Assembly (NCBI RefSeq): GCF_010894405.1
Contig: NZ_JAAIYA010000001.1
Span: 431,341 to 495,340, forward strand
DNA length: 64,000 nucleotides
Reading direction: 5' to 3'
From: Pyxidicoccus caerfyrddinensis
GTDB taxonomy: Bacteria; Myxococcota; Myxococcia; Myxococcales; Myxococcaceae
Positions 35,665 to 44,049 of the stretch are shown here, piece by piece. How positions within the stretch are numbered: position 1 is the first letter of the stretch; each line of letters begins with the position of its first letter. A model generated the notes under the pieces. The model did not search any database. It was not told where the DNA came from and saw only the letters and a program-made list of their open reading frames with translations. A program made the position numbers and the translations under genes.

Positions 35665-36585
35665 CTAGTTCGTGCCGGCCACGAAGGCGTCGAGCTGGGT
35701 CTCACGCTTGAAGTCTGACAGATATCGGCTGGCCGCATCCTTGGACGCGAAGCTGCCCATGCGGACGCGATACCACGTGCCCTTCCCGGGCACCTCGGCC
35801 GTCAGGATATAGGGGGCATAGCCCCTGTCGCGCAACCGAGCGGCGAAGCGGTCGGCCTCCTGGCGGTCCTGAAAGGCGGAGAGCTGCAGGGTGAAGGCGC
35901 CGCCCTTCACGGCCTGGTCCGGCGGCTGCGCGGCGCGTGCGATGGCCTCCTTCAAGCCCCCACCTTCCTTGTTCGTGGTGCGCGTGGGGACGGCCGCGGC
36001 TTCCACCTTGCCCGACACCGGCACCGCCTTGACCTCGGCCCTGGCGGGCTCGGGCTTCACGGGCTCGGGCTTCACGGGCTCGGGCTTCGGGGCCACGGCG
36101 ACGGGGGTCGGCGCGGTGGGGGCCTCGGCGGCGACGACGGTCTCCGACTCCTCGGGCTCCTCCGGGGGCAGCTCGCCCGTGTCGGGGTCCGGCGTGGGGG
36201 CCAGCTTCGGGCGCTCGGCGGTGGTCGTCTCGGCCGGCTTCGCGGCGGCGGGCTTCTCCGCGGGCGCGACGGGCTTCGGGCCAGGCTTCGGTGCGACGGC
36301 GACGGCCACGTGCTCGGAGGCGGCCTTCTTCGTCAGCTCGTCCTGGAAGGTGAGCGGCGCGTCCTTCTGCTGCACGTCCTGGAGCGCCTGCGCGTTGGCG
36401 TCCAGCGCGGAGAGCAGGTCCGGCGCGGAGGCCGTCTGGACATTGCCCGCCAGCTTCTTGCCGACGACGACGCCCAGCACGAAGACGGCGCCCATGACGA
36501 CGATGCCGGCAATCAGCAGGCTGACGATTTGCCGGTTGTCCAGGGAGACGTCGAACTTCTCCTTCATCCGGTGGGCGTCACGCAT
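35665..36585 (-). CDS. SPOR-domain membrane protein
   Basis: A 306-residue protein with a cytoplasmic N-terminus, one transmembrane helix (IVSLLIAGIVVMGAVFVLG, about residues 20-38), a long Pro/Lys/Glu/Ala-rich linker and a C-terminal SPOR domain of about 75 residues (FTLQLSAFQDRQEADRFAAR ... WYRVRMGSFASKDAA). SPOR domains bind denuded peptidoglycan strands at the division septum, so this is likely a cell-division or wall-remodelling factor. ATG 36585 was preferred; a second ATG 6 codons later is possible. The linker contains perfect KPEPV repeats. Confidence 0.88.
   Translation of the reverse strand: MRDAHRMKEKFDVSLDNRQIVSLLIAGIVVMGAVFVLGVVVGKKLAGNVQTASAPDLLSALDANAQALQDVQQKDAPLTFQDELTKKAASEHVAVAVAPKPGPKPVAPAEKPAAAKPAETTTAERPKLAPTPDPDTGELPPEEPEESETVVAAEAPTAPTPVAVAPKPEPVKPEPVKPEPARAEVKAVPVSGKVEAAAVPTRTTNKEGGGLKEAIARAAQPPDQAVKGGAFTLQLSAFQDRQEADRFAARLRDRGYAPYILTAEVPGKGTWYRVRMGSFASKDAASRYLSDFKRETQLDAFVAGTN
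36046..36090 (-). repeat. Three 15-bp tandem repeats in the SPOR linker
   Basis: GGGCTCGGGCTTCAC occurs three times head to tail (36046-36060, 36061-36075, 36076-36090; the last unit ends with a variant base). It encodes the KPEPV units of the linker and can change copy number by slippage without shifting frame. Confidence 0.75.
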
Positions 36586-36719
36586 GGCTTGGGAATCCTC
36601 GGGCGCGGACGCAGCGGGCCACACGAATCCGTGTTGCGGCCTGTAGCGTCGGCATGGAGGGCAAGGTACGCCCCACCTCCGGGCCGGTCAAATTCGCGGA
36701 AGGCGTTCCCCGGCCGCTG

Positions 36720-37160
36720 TCAACCCGTGGCGAACGCGGGTGGCGCCGGAGGCGAGGGAGCGAGCGGGCCGGGCGGCTCCGCGGGCGACGGCGCGAGGGG
36801 CACCGGCGCGGCCACCGGGACGGGCGCGGCCACCGACACCGGCGCGGCCACCGGGACGGGCGCGGCCGCCGTGGCGGTGGGCGGCATGTTGAGCCGCTCG
36901 CGCAGCTCCTTGCCGGCGGCGAAGGACAGCGTCCGGCGCTCGGGCACGGAGACGCTCTGCCCCGTCTTCGGGTTGCGGCCCGTGCGCGCGCGGCGGCTGC
37001 GGACGGAGAAGACGCCGAAGCCGCGCAGCTCGATGCGCTTGCCGGCCACGAGCGCCTTGCACATGCAGTCGAAGACGGCGTGAACGATGGCCTCCACCTC
37101 ACGCCGGGGGACGTGCGGGGCACGCACCACGATGCGCTCGATGAGCTCACTCCTCGTCAT
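36720..37160 (-). CDS. HU/IHF-family DNA-binding protein with Ala-Pro-Val tail
   Basis: A 146-residue protein. Residues 1-92 are a complete HU/IHF fold: MTRSELIERIVVRAP, REVEAIVHAVFDCM, RIELRGFGVFSVRSRRARTG, RNPKTGQSVSVPERR with the intercalating-Pro arm, and AGKELRERLN. The remaining 54 residues are low complexity: hexapeptides of the type PVPVAA/PVSVAA, then a Pro/Ala-rich end. HU tails in other bacteria are Lys-rich; this one is neutral and hydrophobic. The gene faces the same way as mnmA and the SPOR gene. AGAGAGG precedes the ATG. Confidence 0.9.
   Translation of the reverse strand: MTRSELIERIVVRAPHVPRREVEAIVHAVFDCMCKALVAGKRIELRGFGVFSVRSRRARTGRNPKTGQSVSVPERRTLSFAAGKELRERLNMPPTATAAAPVPVAAPVSVAAPVPVAAPVPLAPSPAEPPGPLAPSPPAPPAFATG
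36806..36877 (-). repeat. 18-bp tandem repeat x4 in the HU tail
   Basis: Four head-to-tail copies of an 18-bp unit (first copy 36806-36823, GCGCGGCCACCGGGACGG on the plus strand) with a few substitutions, the fourth more diverged. Each encodes one six-residue unit, so copy changes stay in frame. Confidence 0.8.
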
Positions 37161-37235
37161 CGCACACCTCTCTGGAGGGACGAGGGACTCTACAGAAGCA
37201 GGGCCCGCGAGGACAAACCACCCCTCCCTCCAGGG

Positions 37236-38018
37236 CTAGCGGAGACGGAGGTCGGCGGGGCCCGCCACCTCTGTTTCCTTGCCGTCCCCAGAGCGCAGCA
37301 CCACCTCCGCGCCGTCTGGAATCAGGAGGCGCACGGTGCGGCCCAGGGGCACCTCTCGGTCCTCCAACAGTACGGCGGTGGCCAGGTCGTCCGTCTCGGC
37401 CACGGCGAAGCCATCCTCCACGGTGGCCACCAGCCCGCCCTCGCCCAGGGCCCCCGCGTGGATGAAAGGTACGCGCGGACGCATGGGCGGCGGGGGCAGC
37501 GGCTGACGCGGTCCGTCCTGCTTCGCCGTGTCCGAGCCCAGGTTGCTCAGGCCGTTGGGCGTGAAGAAGGCCACGAAGTACTGCGCGGAGCTGTAGTCGC
37601 CCTGTTCCTGCTGCGCGGACGCAGGCGTCACCTGCACGTTGGTATAGCGCGCGGCGACGATGCGCAGCGCGCGGGGCGCCCCCTGCACCTCCCCGTCCTC
37701 CCAGCGGCGGGACGGCAGGTTGACGCCGTGGAGCTTCGCCTCGTCGGCGTCGCCCACCTCCAGCGTGTCGCCGTCCTCCAGGAAGCGCAGGCCACCGCCG
37801 AAGTACTCGAGCACCGCGGGGCCGGTGGCGGTGAGCTGCTCATCCGGGAGGAGCTGGGCGCCCACGGCGACGGGGAGCTTCTCCTTGCCCACCGTGCGCA
37901 GCACCGGTGCGCCCGCGGCCAGCAGCCCGGCGATGGGCTTGTCCGAGCGCTCCTTGCACCCTACGGCGAGGCCCAGGGCGGCGGCCGCGAGCAGGCATCT
38001 TACGAGGCGCTGCGCCAT
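37236..38018 (-). CDS. Lipoprotein of unknown function
   Basis: A 260-residue protein with the signal peptide CLLAAAALGLAVGC (lipid Cys at about residue 21). The mature part is beta-rich and carries short DGDTLEVGDADEAKL and LLIPDGAEVVLRSGDGKETEV segments that resemble FecR-type repeats, plus a Pro-rich QPLPPPPMRPRVP linker near 175. FecR-like domains often bind peptidoglycan or regulate sigma factors, but the match is by look only. It lies 28 bp after mnmA and 75 bp before the HU gene. ATG 38018 gives the signal peptide. Confidence 0.75.
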   Translation of the reverse strand: MAQRLVRCLLAAAALGLAVGCKERSDKPIAGLLAAGAPVLRTVGKEKLPVAVGAQLLPDEQLTATGPAVLEYFGGGLRFLEDGDTLEVGDADEAKLHGVNLPSRRWEDGEVQGAPRALRIVAARYTNVQVTPASAQQEQGDYSSAQYFVAFFTPNGLSNLGSDTAKQDGPRQPLPPPPMRPRVPFIHAGALGEGGLVATVEDGFAVAETDDLATAVLLEDREVPLGRTVRLLIPDGAEVVLRSGDGKETEVAGPADLRLR

Positions 38019-38046
38019 ATCCGGCACCCTCCTCAGCGGCGCGGGG

Positions 38047-39093
<1,047 letters not shown>

Positions 39094-39215
39094 GGTGCTC
39101 CTTCCTACACGCCCGGACGCCCCGGCGCACGCGGGAGGACGCCCGAGAGGCCCCTTTCCCGACACGCACCAGAGGGGCATGGGGTGGGCAGGCCGCTCCC
39201 CTGCCCCACCAGCGC

Positions 39216-40484
39216 TCAGCGCGCGCTCTTGGCGTGCCAGTCCTTGAGCCGGGTCTTCAGCGTCTCCGCCGTGTTCAGGGCCGGGTCATCGAGCACGGAC
39301 TCCATGAGGAACCGCGTGGCCTCGCCGACGATGGGCGAAGGCCCGACGCCCAGGGTGGCCATGATGTCGCCGCCCGTGAGGGCCAATTCCTTCGCGCTCA
39401 GCGGAGGCTTCGCCGCGGCGAGCGCCTCCAGCCGCGCGAAGAGCGCCTCGACCTCCGGCAGCCGGTCCGGAGCGCGGACGCCGACGCGGGCACGGGCCAC
39501 GGCAATCAGGTGCGGAAGCTGGGGCAGGCCCACGCGGGCCAGGAGCCTGCGCAGCGCGGGGTCGGAGTCCCCGACCCTCGCCTCCAGCTTCGCGTGCTCC
39601 ACGAGGAGCGCGATGTTGTCGGCGGTCTTGTTGGGGAACTTGAGGCGCAGGCCGATGTCACGGGCCTGGGGGCGGTCCACGAGGTCCGCGAGCAGCACGG
39701 CCATGCGGACCTCCACGTCGACGGGCGCGGCCTGCACGGCGGCGCGAGCCTGACGCGCGGCCTCCGCGTCGGCACGGGCCAGCTCGGGGAGGAACACGTC
39801 CAGCAGGCCGGTGTCCGCGAGCAGCGCCAGTCCCAGCTCGGCGCGGGGGGTGTTGAGCAACTTCACCAGCTCGTCGTGGATGCGCTCGAAGGCCACCTTC
39901 CGGAAGACGGAGAGCGTGGTGGGAATGGCGTCACGGGTCGCCGGGTCCAGGGAGAAGCCCAGCACCGCGGCGAAACGCACGGCGCGAAGGGAGCGGAGCC
40001 CGTCCTCGGAGAAGCGCTCCTGCGCCGACCCCACGCACCGGATGAGCTGGGCCTTGAGGTCGTCCTGTCCACCGAAGGGGTCCACCAGCTCGCGGTCCAC
40101 CGGGTTGTACGCCATGGCGTTCATGGTGAAGTCGCGGCGGGACAGGTCCTTGACGATGTCGCTCTCGAAGGCGACGGAGCTGGGCCGGCGCCCGTCGTGG
40201 TAGTCGCCCTCGGAGCGGAACGTCGTCACCTCCACGTGGGTGCCGCCCTGCACGACGGTGACGGTGCCGTGCTGGATGCCGGTGGGGATGACCTTGCGGA
40301 AGGCGCGCTGGACCTCCTCGGGCAGCGCGCTGGTCGCCACGTCGAAGTCCTTCGGGTGGACCTTGCGCACCATGTCCCGGACGCAGCCGCCGACGAGGTA
40401 CACGGCATGGCCCAGCTCGCGCAGCCGGGCGATGACTTCGAGCACGGGCTTGGGAATGTCGGCGTTGTGGAGGTTGGCGATCAT
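39216..40484 (-). CDS. CCA tRNA nucleotidyltransferase / poly(A) polymerase family
   Basis: A 422-residue class II nucleotidyltransferase that adds CCA ends to tRNA or A tails to RNA. The active site reads [23 protein letters not shown] (about 29-51) with the two Asp, then [13 protein letters not shown] near 113 and [13 protein letters not shown] near 160. There is no clear HD domain. I cannot separate CCA-adding from poly(A) activity by sequence. ATG 40484 begins just before the conserved core; an in-frame codon 20 residues upstream exists. It precedes mnmA, another tRNA-maturation gene, by 122 bp. Confidence 0.85.
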   Translation of the reverse strand: MIANLHNADIPKPVLEVIARLRELGHAVYLVGGCVRDMVRKVHPKDFDVATSALPEEVQRAFRKVIPTGIQHGTVTVVQGGTHVEVTTFRSEGDYHDGRRPSSVAFESDIVKDLSRRDFTMNAMAYNPVDRELVDPFGGQDDLKAQLIRCVGSAQERFSEDGLRSLRAVRFAAVLGFSLDPATRDAIPTTLSVFRKVAFERIHDELVKLLNTPRAELGLALLADTGLLDVFLPELARADAEAARQARAAVQAAPVDVEVRMAVLLADLVDRPQARDIGLRLKFPNKTADNIALLVEHAKLEARVGDSDPALRRLLARVGLPQLPHLIAVARARVGVRAPDRLPEVEALFARLEALAAAKPPLSAKELALTGGDIMATLGVGPSPIVGEATRFLMESVLDDPALNTAETLKTRLKDWHAKSAR

Positions 40485-40707
40485 CGATTCCGCGTTGTAG
40501 CGGCGGGCCTCGCGCAATCCAAGCCCGCTCACCCCCGAGGGCATTCATTGCCATTGCAGGCAATGGAGGGGAGGCGATTCCTGGCCCTGGTGGGTGAACG
40601 GCGCTCGTGCGCACAGGCGGCCGGTGCGTGGACCCCAGACCGGGCGGAGGCGCGGCCAGATATGTCCATGCGAGCGACGCGGCCCACCGTTGTGGAGGGT
40701 GCCCGGC

Positions 40708-41607
40708 ATGGCCCTGACCAGACAGGTGAGCAAGCGCGAGGCTGAAGGCGAAGTCGAGCGCATCTACCACGAGCTGCAGCAGACGCTGCGGGTGACGGGC
40801 GTGGACGTGTCGCTGCGCATGTGGGCGGCCTTCCCGCGCTTCTTCGAGGCGATGTGGGAGACACTGCTTCCAAACGTGGAGACGCGGGCCTTCGAGAAGG
40901 CGGCGGACAACCTGCGTGATGAAGCGCTGGAGGTGGCGGCGGACTGGGAGCCGCTCGGCGCATGGGACGCGGTGACGCTGGGCGCGAGCCAGCGCTTCCA
41001 CGTGAAGGGCGTGCTGGAACTCTATGGTGCCCTGCAGCCGAAGGTGCTGCTGATGGCATCCGCGGTGCGGCTGGCGCTGACGGATGAGCCGGTAGGGCTG
41101 AAGGGAGTCCCAGGCACGGTGGAGCGGCTGGAGCGGGGCGTGCCTCCGAGGATGGCGGCGATGGAATGGGTGCCCGACAGGCCCGACGACCCCCGGCTGC
41201 GGGCGCTGTTCTCGGACGTGGTGAAGTCGGTGGGACCGCCCGCGGTGCCCGGAGAGTTCCGCGCGCTGGCGCTGTGGCCGGAGTACCTGGAGGCGGCGTG
41301 GCGCCGGCTGAAGCCGAAGCTGCGGGAGGATGAGTTCACCCAGGAGGTGGAGTCGCTGCGGCAGTCGGCGCGGCGGCAGGCTCGGGCGCTGCCGTACGAG
41401 GTGGTGCTCAGTCGCGAGCGGGTGCACGCGCTGGGAGAGGACGCGGCGGCGGTGTTCCGCGTGACGGACGCGCTGGAGCGTCGGTTGCCGGTGCTGCTGT
41501 TGAACCTGGCGCAGCTGATGTTGGACGCGCCGGAGGTGGAGCGTCACCCCTTCCCTGGAGCCACGAGGCGGGTACCGGCCTGGGCGGCAGAGGAGGCGCT
41601 GCGATGA
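40708..41607 (+). CDS. DehI-family 2-haloacid dehalogenase-like protein
   Basis: A 299-residue helical protein with an internal duplication typical of group I dehalogenases (DehI): MWAAFPRFFEAMWETLLPN near residues 36-54 and ALWPEYLEAAWRRLKPK near 190-206 start the two halves. DehI enzymes hydrolyse both stereoisomers of 2-haloacids by direct water attack. Many DehI-like proteins have no known substrate, so activity is unproven. ATG 40708 follows GGAGGG. The gene overlaps the next by 4 bp, forming a two-gene operon. Confidence 0.8.
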   Translation: MALTRQVSKREAEGEVERIYHELQQTLRVTGVDVSLRMWAAFPRFFEAMWETLLPNVETRAFEKAADNLRDEALEVAADWEPLGAWDAVTLGASQRFHVKGVLELYGALQPKVLLMASAVRLALTDEPVGLKGVPGTVERLERGVPPRMAAMEWVPDRPDDPRLRALFSDVVKSVGPPAVPGEFRALALWPEYLEAAWRRLKPKLREDEFTQEVESLRQSARRQARALPYEVVLSRERVHALGEDAAAVFRVTDALERRLPVLLLNLAQLMLDAPEVERHPFPGATRRVPAWAAEEALR

Positions 41608-42464
41608 ACTGGCGCGACTGGCAGGCCCGGCAGGCGGTGGTGGAATTGGGGGACCGCTTCCTGAGCTACGTGGACCTGGGCGAAGGACGGCCGGTGGTGT
41701 TGCTGCACGGGATTCCGACGTGGGGCTTCCTGTGGAGCGGGCTGGCACCGGCGCTGGCGTTGAAGCACCGGGTGCTGGTGCCGGACCTGCTGGGCTACGG
41801 GTACTCGGACCGGAGGGATGCGTTCGACCGTTCCGTGGCGCGGCAGGCGGAGGCGGTGGATGCGTGGATGGACCGGCTGGGCGTGAAGGACGCGGTGGTG
41901 GTGGGGCACGACGTGGGAGGCGGCGTGGCGCTGCACCTGGCGGTGCGCTTTCCCCAGCGCGTGGACCGGCTGTGCCTGATGGACAGCGTCTGTTACGACG
42001 CCTGGCCGGGAGAGCTGATGATTCAGCTCGGGCACCATGGGGTGGTGAAGAAGCTGTCGGCCGAAGCTGTGTATCGGCTGTTGAAGGTCGCCGCGAAGCG
42101 GGGCGGCTTCGCGAAGGCGCCGCCGGATGGGTTGGTGGAGGGACTGCTGGCGCCGTACGCGACGGAAGTGGGAAAGGTGTCGCTGGTGCGCAACGCGGTG
42201 GCGCTGAACACCAACCACACGCAGGAGCTGGCGCCTCGCCTGGGGCAACTCTCCGTGCCGGTGCTGATTCTCTGGGGCGAGGACGACGCCTTCCTGTCGT
42301 CGAAGTATGGCGAGCGGCTGGCCTGGGACATCCCCGGGGCGAAGTACGTGAAGGTGCCGGACGCGAGGCACTTCGTCATGTGGGACGCGCCGCACGTCGT
42401 GGCCACGGAGCTGTACCGGTTCCTCGGAGTGGAAGCGCCGGAGGAGACCGGCGTCGCGCGGTAG
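41604..42464 (+). CDS. Alpha/beta hydrolase with aspartate nucleophile (dehalogenase/epoxide-hydrolase type)
   Basis: A 286-residue hydrolase. VVLLHGIPTWGFLWSG (about 31-46) is the HGxP oxyanion motif, VVGHDVGGGVALHLA (about 98-112) has Asp as nucleophile instead of Ser, WGEDDAFLSS (about 230) supplies an acid and DARHFVMWDAP (about 252) the His. Asp nucleophiles mark haloalkane dehalogenases, fluoroacetate dehalogenases and epoxide hydrolases. The residue after the nucleophile is Val, not the halide-binding Trp of haloalkane dehalogenases, so the exact reaction is open. Coupling to a DehI-like gene supports a dehalogenation or ester/epoxide role. Confidence 0.82.
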   Translation: MNWRDWQARQAVVELGDRFLSYVDLGEGRPVVLLHGIPTWGFLWSGLAPALALKHRVLVPDLLGYGYSDRRDAFDRSVARQAEAVDAWMDRLGVKDAVVVGHDVGGGVALHLAVRFPQRVDRLCLMDSVCYDAWPGELMIQLGHHGVVKKLSAEAVYRLLKVAAKRGGFAKAPPDGLVEGLLAPYATEVGKVSLVRNAVALNTNHTQELAPRLGQLSVPVLILWGEDDAFLSSKYGERLAWDIPGAKYVKVPDARHFVMWDAPHVVATELYRFLGVEAPEETGVAR

Positions 42465-42557
42465 CCGTGGCGGCGGGGGATGGAAACGGAGGGAAGGAAC
42501 GGGGTAACAAGGTGCGTGAGGCGTGCCGGTCCAGGCACGCGCCGTGCCGAGGTGCGC

Positions 42558-43466
42558 ATGCGAACGCAGCAGAGCCGCTCGCTCGTCTTCCTCCAATGCC
42601 TGGGGCCAGGGGTCCGGAGTGGCTACGCGAGCCTCCCTGGACTGGAGGACGTGCTGGCCTCGCTGTACGCCGCGGGACAGCATGCCTGGCCGGGCGTGTC
42701 CCTGGAGGAGGAGGACTACCTGCGGCACCTCGCCGGGCACGTGCCACCGGACGAGGACCCTGCCAGGGTGCTCGCCTCCGTGCATGCCGCGGACCTCTAC
42801 CTGGCCTGTGCCTGCGCGCGAGGTGACCCCACGGCGCATGCCGCGCTGGAGCGCCACGTGTTTCCCAAGGCAGCGGCCTCGGTGGCTCGGCTGCGGGAGA
42901 CTGGAGTGGAGCCGGCCGAGGTGTTCCAGCAACTGCGCGAGCGGCTCCTCGTTCCGGAAGGAGACCGGCCCGCGCGCGTGGCGGAATACCAGGGCAGCGG
43001 TCCGCTCGCGGCCTGGCTGCGGGCGGCGGCGGTGCGCACGGCCCTCAACCTCCAGCGTGCGGAACGCCGGAGGGCCCACGCCGAGGAGGAAGCAGAGGCG
43101 CTGCCACTCCCAACCGAAGCGGGCGCGGCGGACGTCGAGCTGGACTACCTGCGCAGAAACCACCGCGAGGACTTCCAGGCGGCGCTCTCCGAGGCACTCA
43201 AGGCCCTGCCCGCGCGGGAGCGCACCGTGCTGCGCCTGCACGCCGTGGAAGGACTGAGTCTGGAGCGCATTGGCACCATGTACCAGACGCACAAGTCCAC
43301 CGTGTCGCGCTGGGTGTCCCGGGCACGGGAGACCGCGCTGGAGGGGACCCGGCAGCGACTGGTGGAGCGGCTCAAGCTGTCCTCCGGCGAGCTGCACAGC
43401 CTGATGCGCGCGCTGAACGGGGAGCTGGACCTGAGCCTCCCTTCCCTGCTGAGCAAGCCCGGGTAG
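42558..43466 (+). CDS. Sigma-70-family factor, myxobacterial type
   Basis: A 302-residue sigma factor. The C-terminal part is a clear region 4: EALKALPARERTVLRLHAVE (about 216-235) then LSLERIGTMYQTHKSTVSRWVSRAR, a helix-turn-helix. The centre has AEYQGSGPLAAWLRAAAVRTALN, matching region 2 of ECF-like factors (GSG.L..WL). About 100 residues precede it without a recognised domain. ATG 42558 follows GAGGTGCGC. Next to it are a small exported protein and a kinase with an anti-sigma zinc motif, so it is probably the regulated output of that set. Confidence 0.85.
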   Translation: MRTQQSRSLVFLQCLGPGVRSGYASLPGLEDVLASLYAAGQHAWPGVSLEEEDYLRHLAGHVPPDEDPARVLASVHAADLYLACACARGDPTAHAALERHVFPKAAASVARLRETGVEPAEVFQQLRERLLVPEGDRPARVAEYQGSGPLAAWLRAAAVRTALNLQRAERRRAHAEEEAEALPLPTEAGAADVELDYLRRNHREDFQAALSEALKALPARERTVLRLHAVEGLSLERIGTMYQTHKSTVSRWVSRARETALEGTRQRLVERLKLSSGELHSLMRALNGELDLSLPSLLSKPG

Positions 43467-43564
43467 CCTTGGGGGCCGAGATTATTTTCGCGGTGTCGTG
43501 CAACGCCTCGAGGTGGCCGGTGTCATCCCGGTGAAGGTGAAGCCAACCCCCTGGAGGACACCCC

Positions 43565-43891
43565 ATGCATCACGGAATGAAGCTGGCCCTGGTCGCGCTG
43601 ACGTTGGTGGGAACCCCTGTGCTGTCGGCGGAGGAGGCGAAGCCGGCCAAGGCCGCCGAGGCCCCGCAAGCCGCTGAGGGGACCATCGTCCTGAAGAAGG
43701 GTGGCCAGAAGGACCTGCGCGTGCCGGGCATGGTCCGTGTCGCGATTGACGACCCGGAGGTGGCCGACGTCGACGCGCCGGGCAAGGACGTGCTGCGACT
43801 CACCGGCAGCAAGGCCGGGGAGACGGACCTGCTCGTCTGGTCGGGTGCCTCGAACAAGCGCAGCACCTACCACATCGTCGTTCGCGACTGA
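43565..43891 (+). CDS. Exported secretin-type N-terminal domain protein
   Basis: A 108-residue protein. Residues 1-22 are a cleavable signal peptide (LALVALTLVGTPVLSAEE). After an Ala/Lys/Glu linker, residues 38-108 form a domain like the N-terminal module of CpaC/RcpA secretins (T2SS-T3SS pilus N): GGQKDLRVPGMVRVAIDDPE, VLRLTGSKAGETDLLVW, YHIVVRD. There is no secretin barrel or BON domain. The same domain recurs at the C-terminus of the kinase encoded 159 bp downstream. GGAGG precedes the ATG. Probably periplasmic. Confidence 0.8.
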   Translation: MHHGMKLALVALTLVGTPVLSAEEAKPAKAAEAPQAAEGTIVLKKGGQKDLRVPGMVRVAIDDPEVADVDAPGKDVLRLTGSKAGETDLLVWSGASNKRSTYHIVVRD

Positions 43892-44049
43892 CGGACGCAG
43901 CCCGCGCGCGGTGGGGTTCCAGGCTTTCTGGATGGGGGCCTGGGAATTTCCCCGCGCGCGCGGCGCATGATGGAGGGGCGCCGTGGCACTTCGTCACGCC
44001 GCCCCGGCTTTCCCGCGCCAGTCCGGGCTGCGAAGATTCGACGGACGCC

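Noticed and set aside
41604-42464. Calling the hydrolase a haloalkane dehalogenase outright
   Set aside because: The residue after the nucleophile Asp is Val rather than the halide-binding Trp, so only the wider Asp-nucleophile group is supported.
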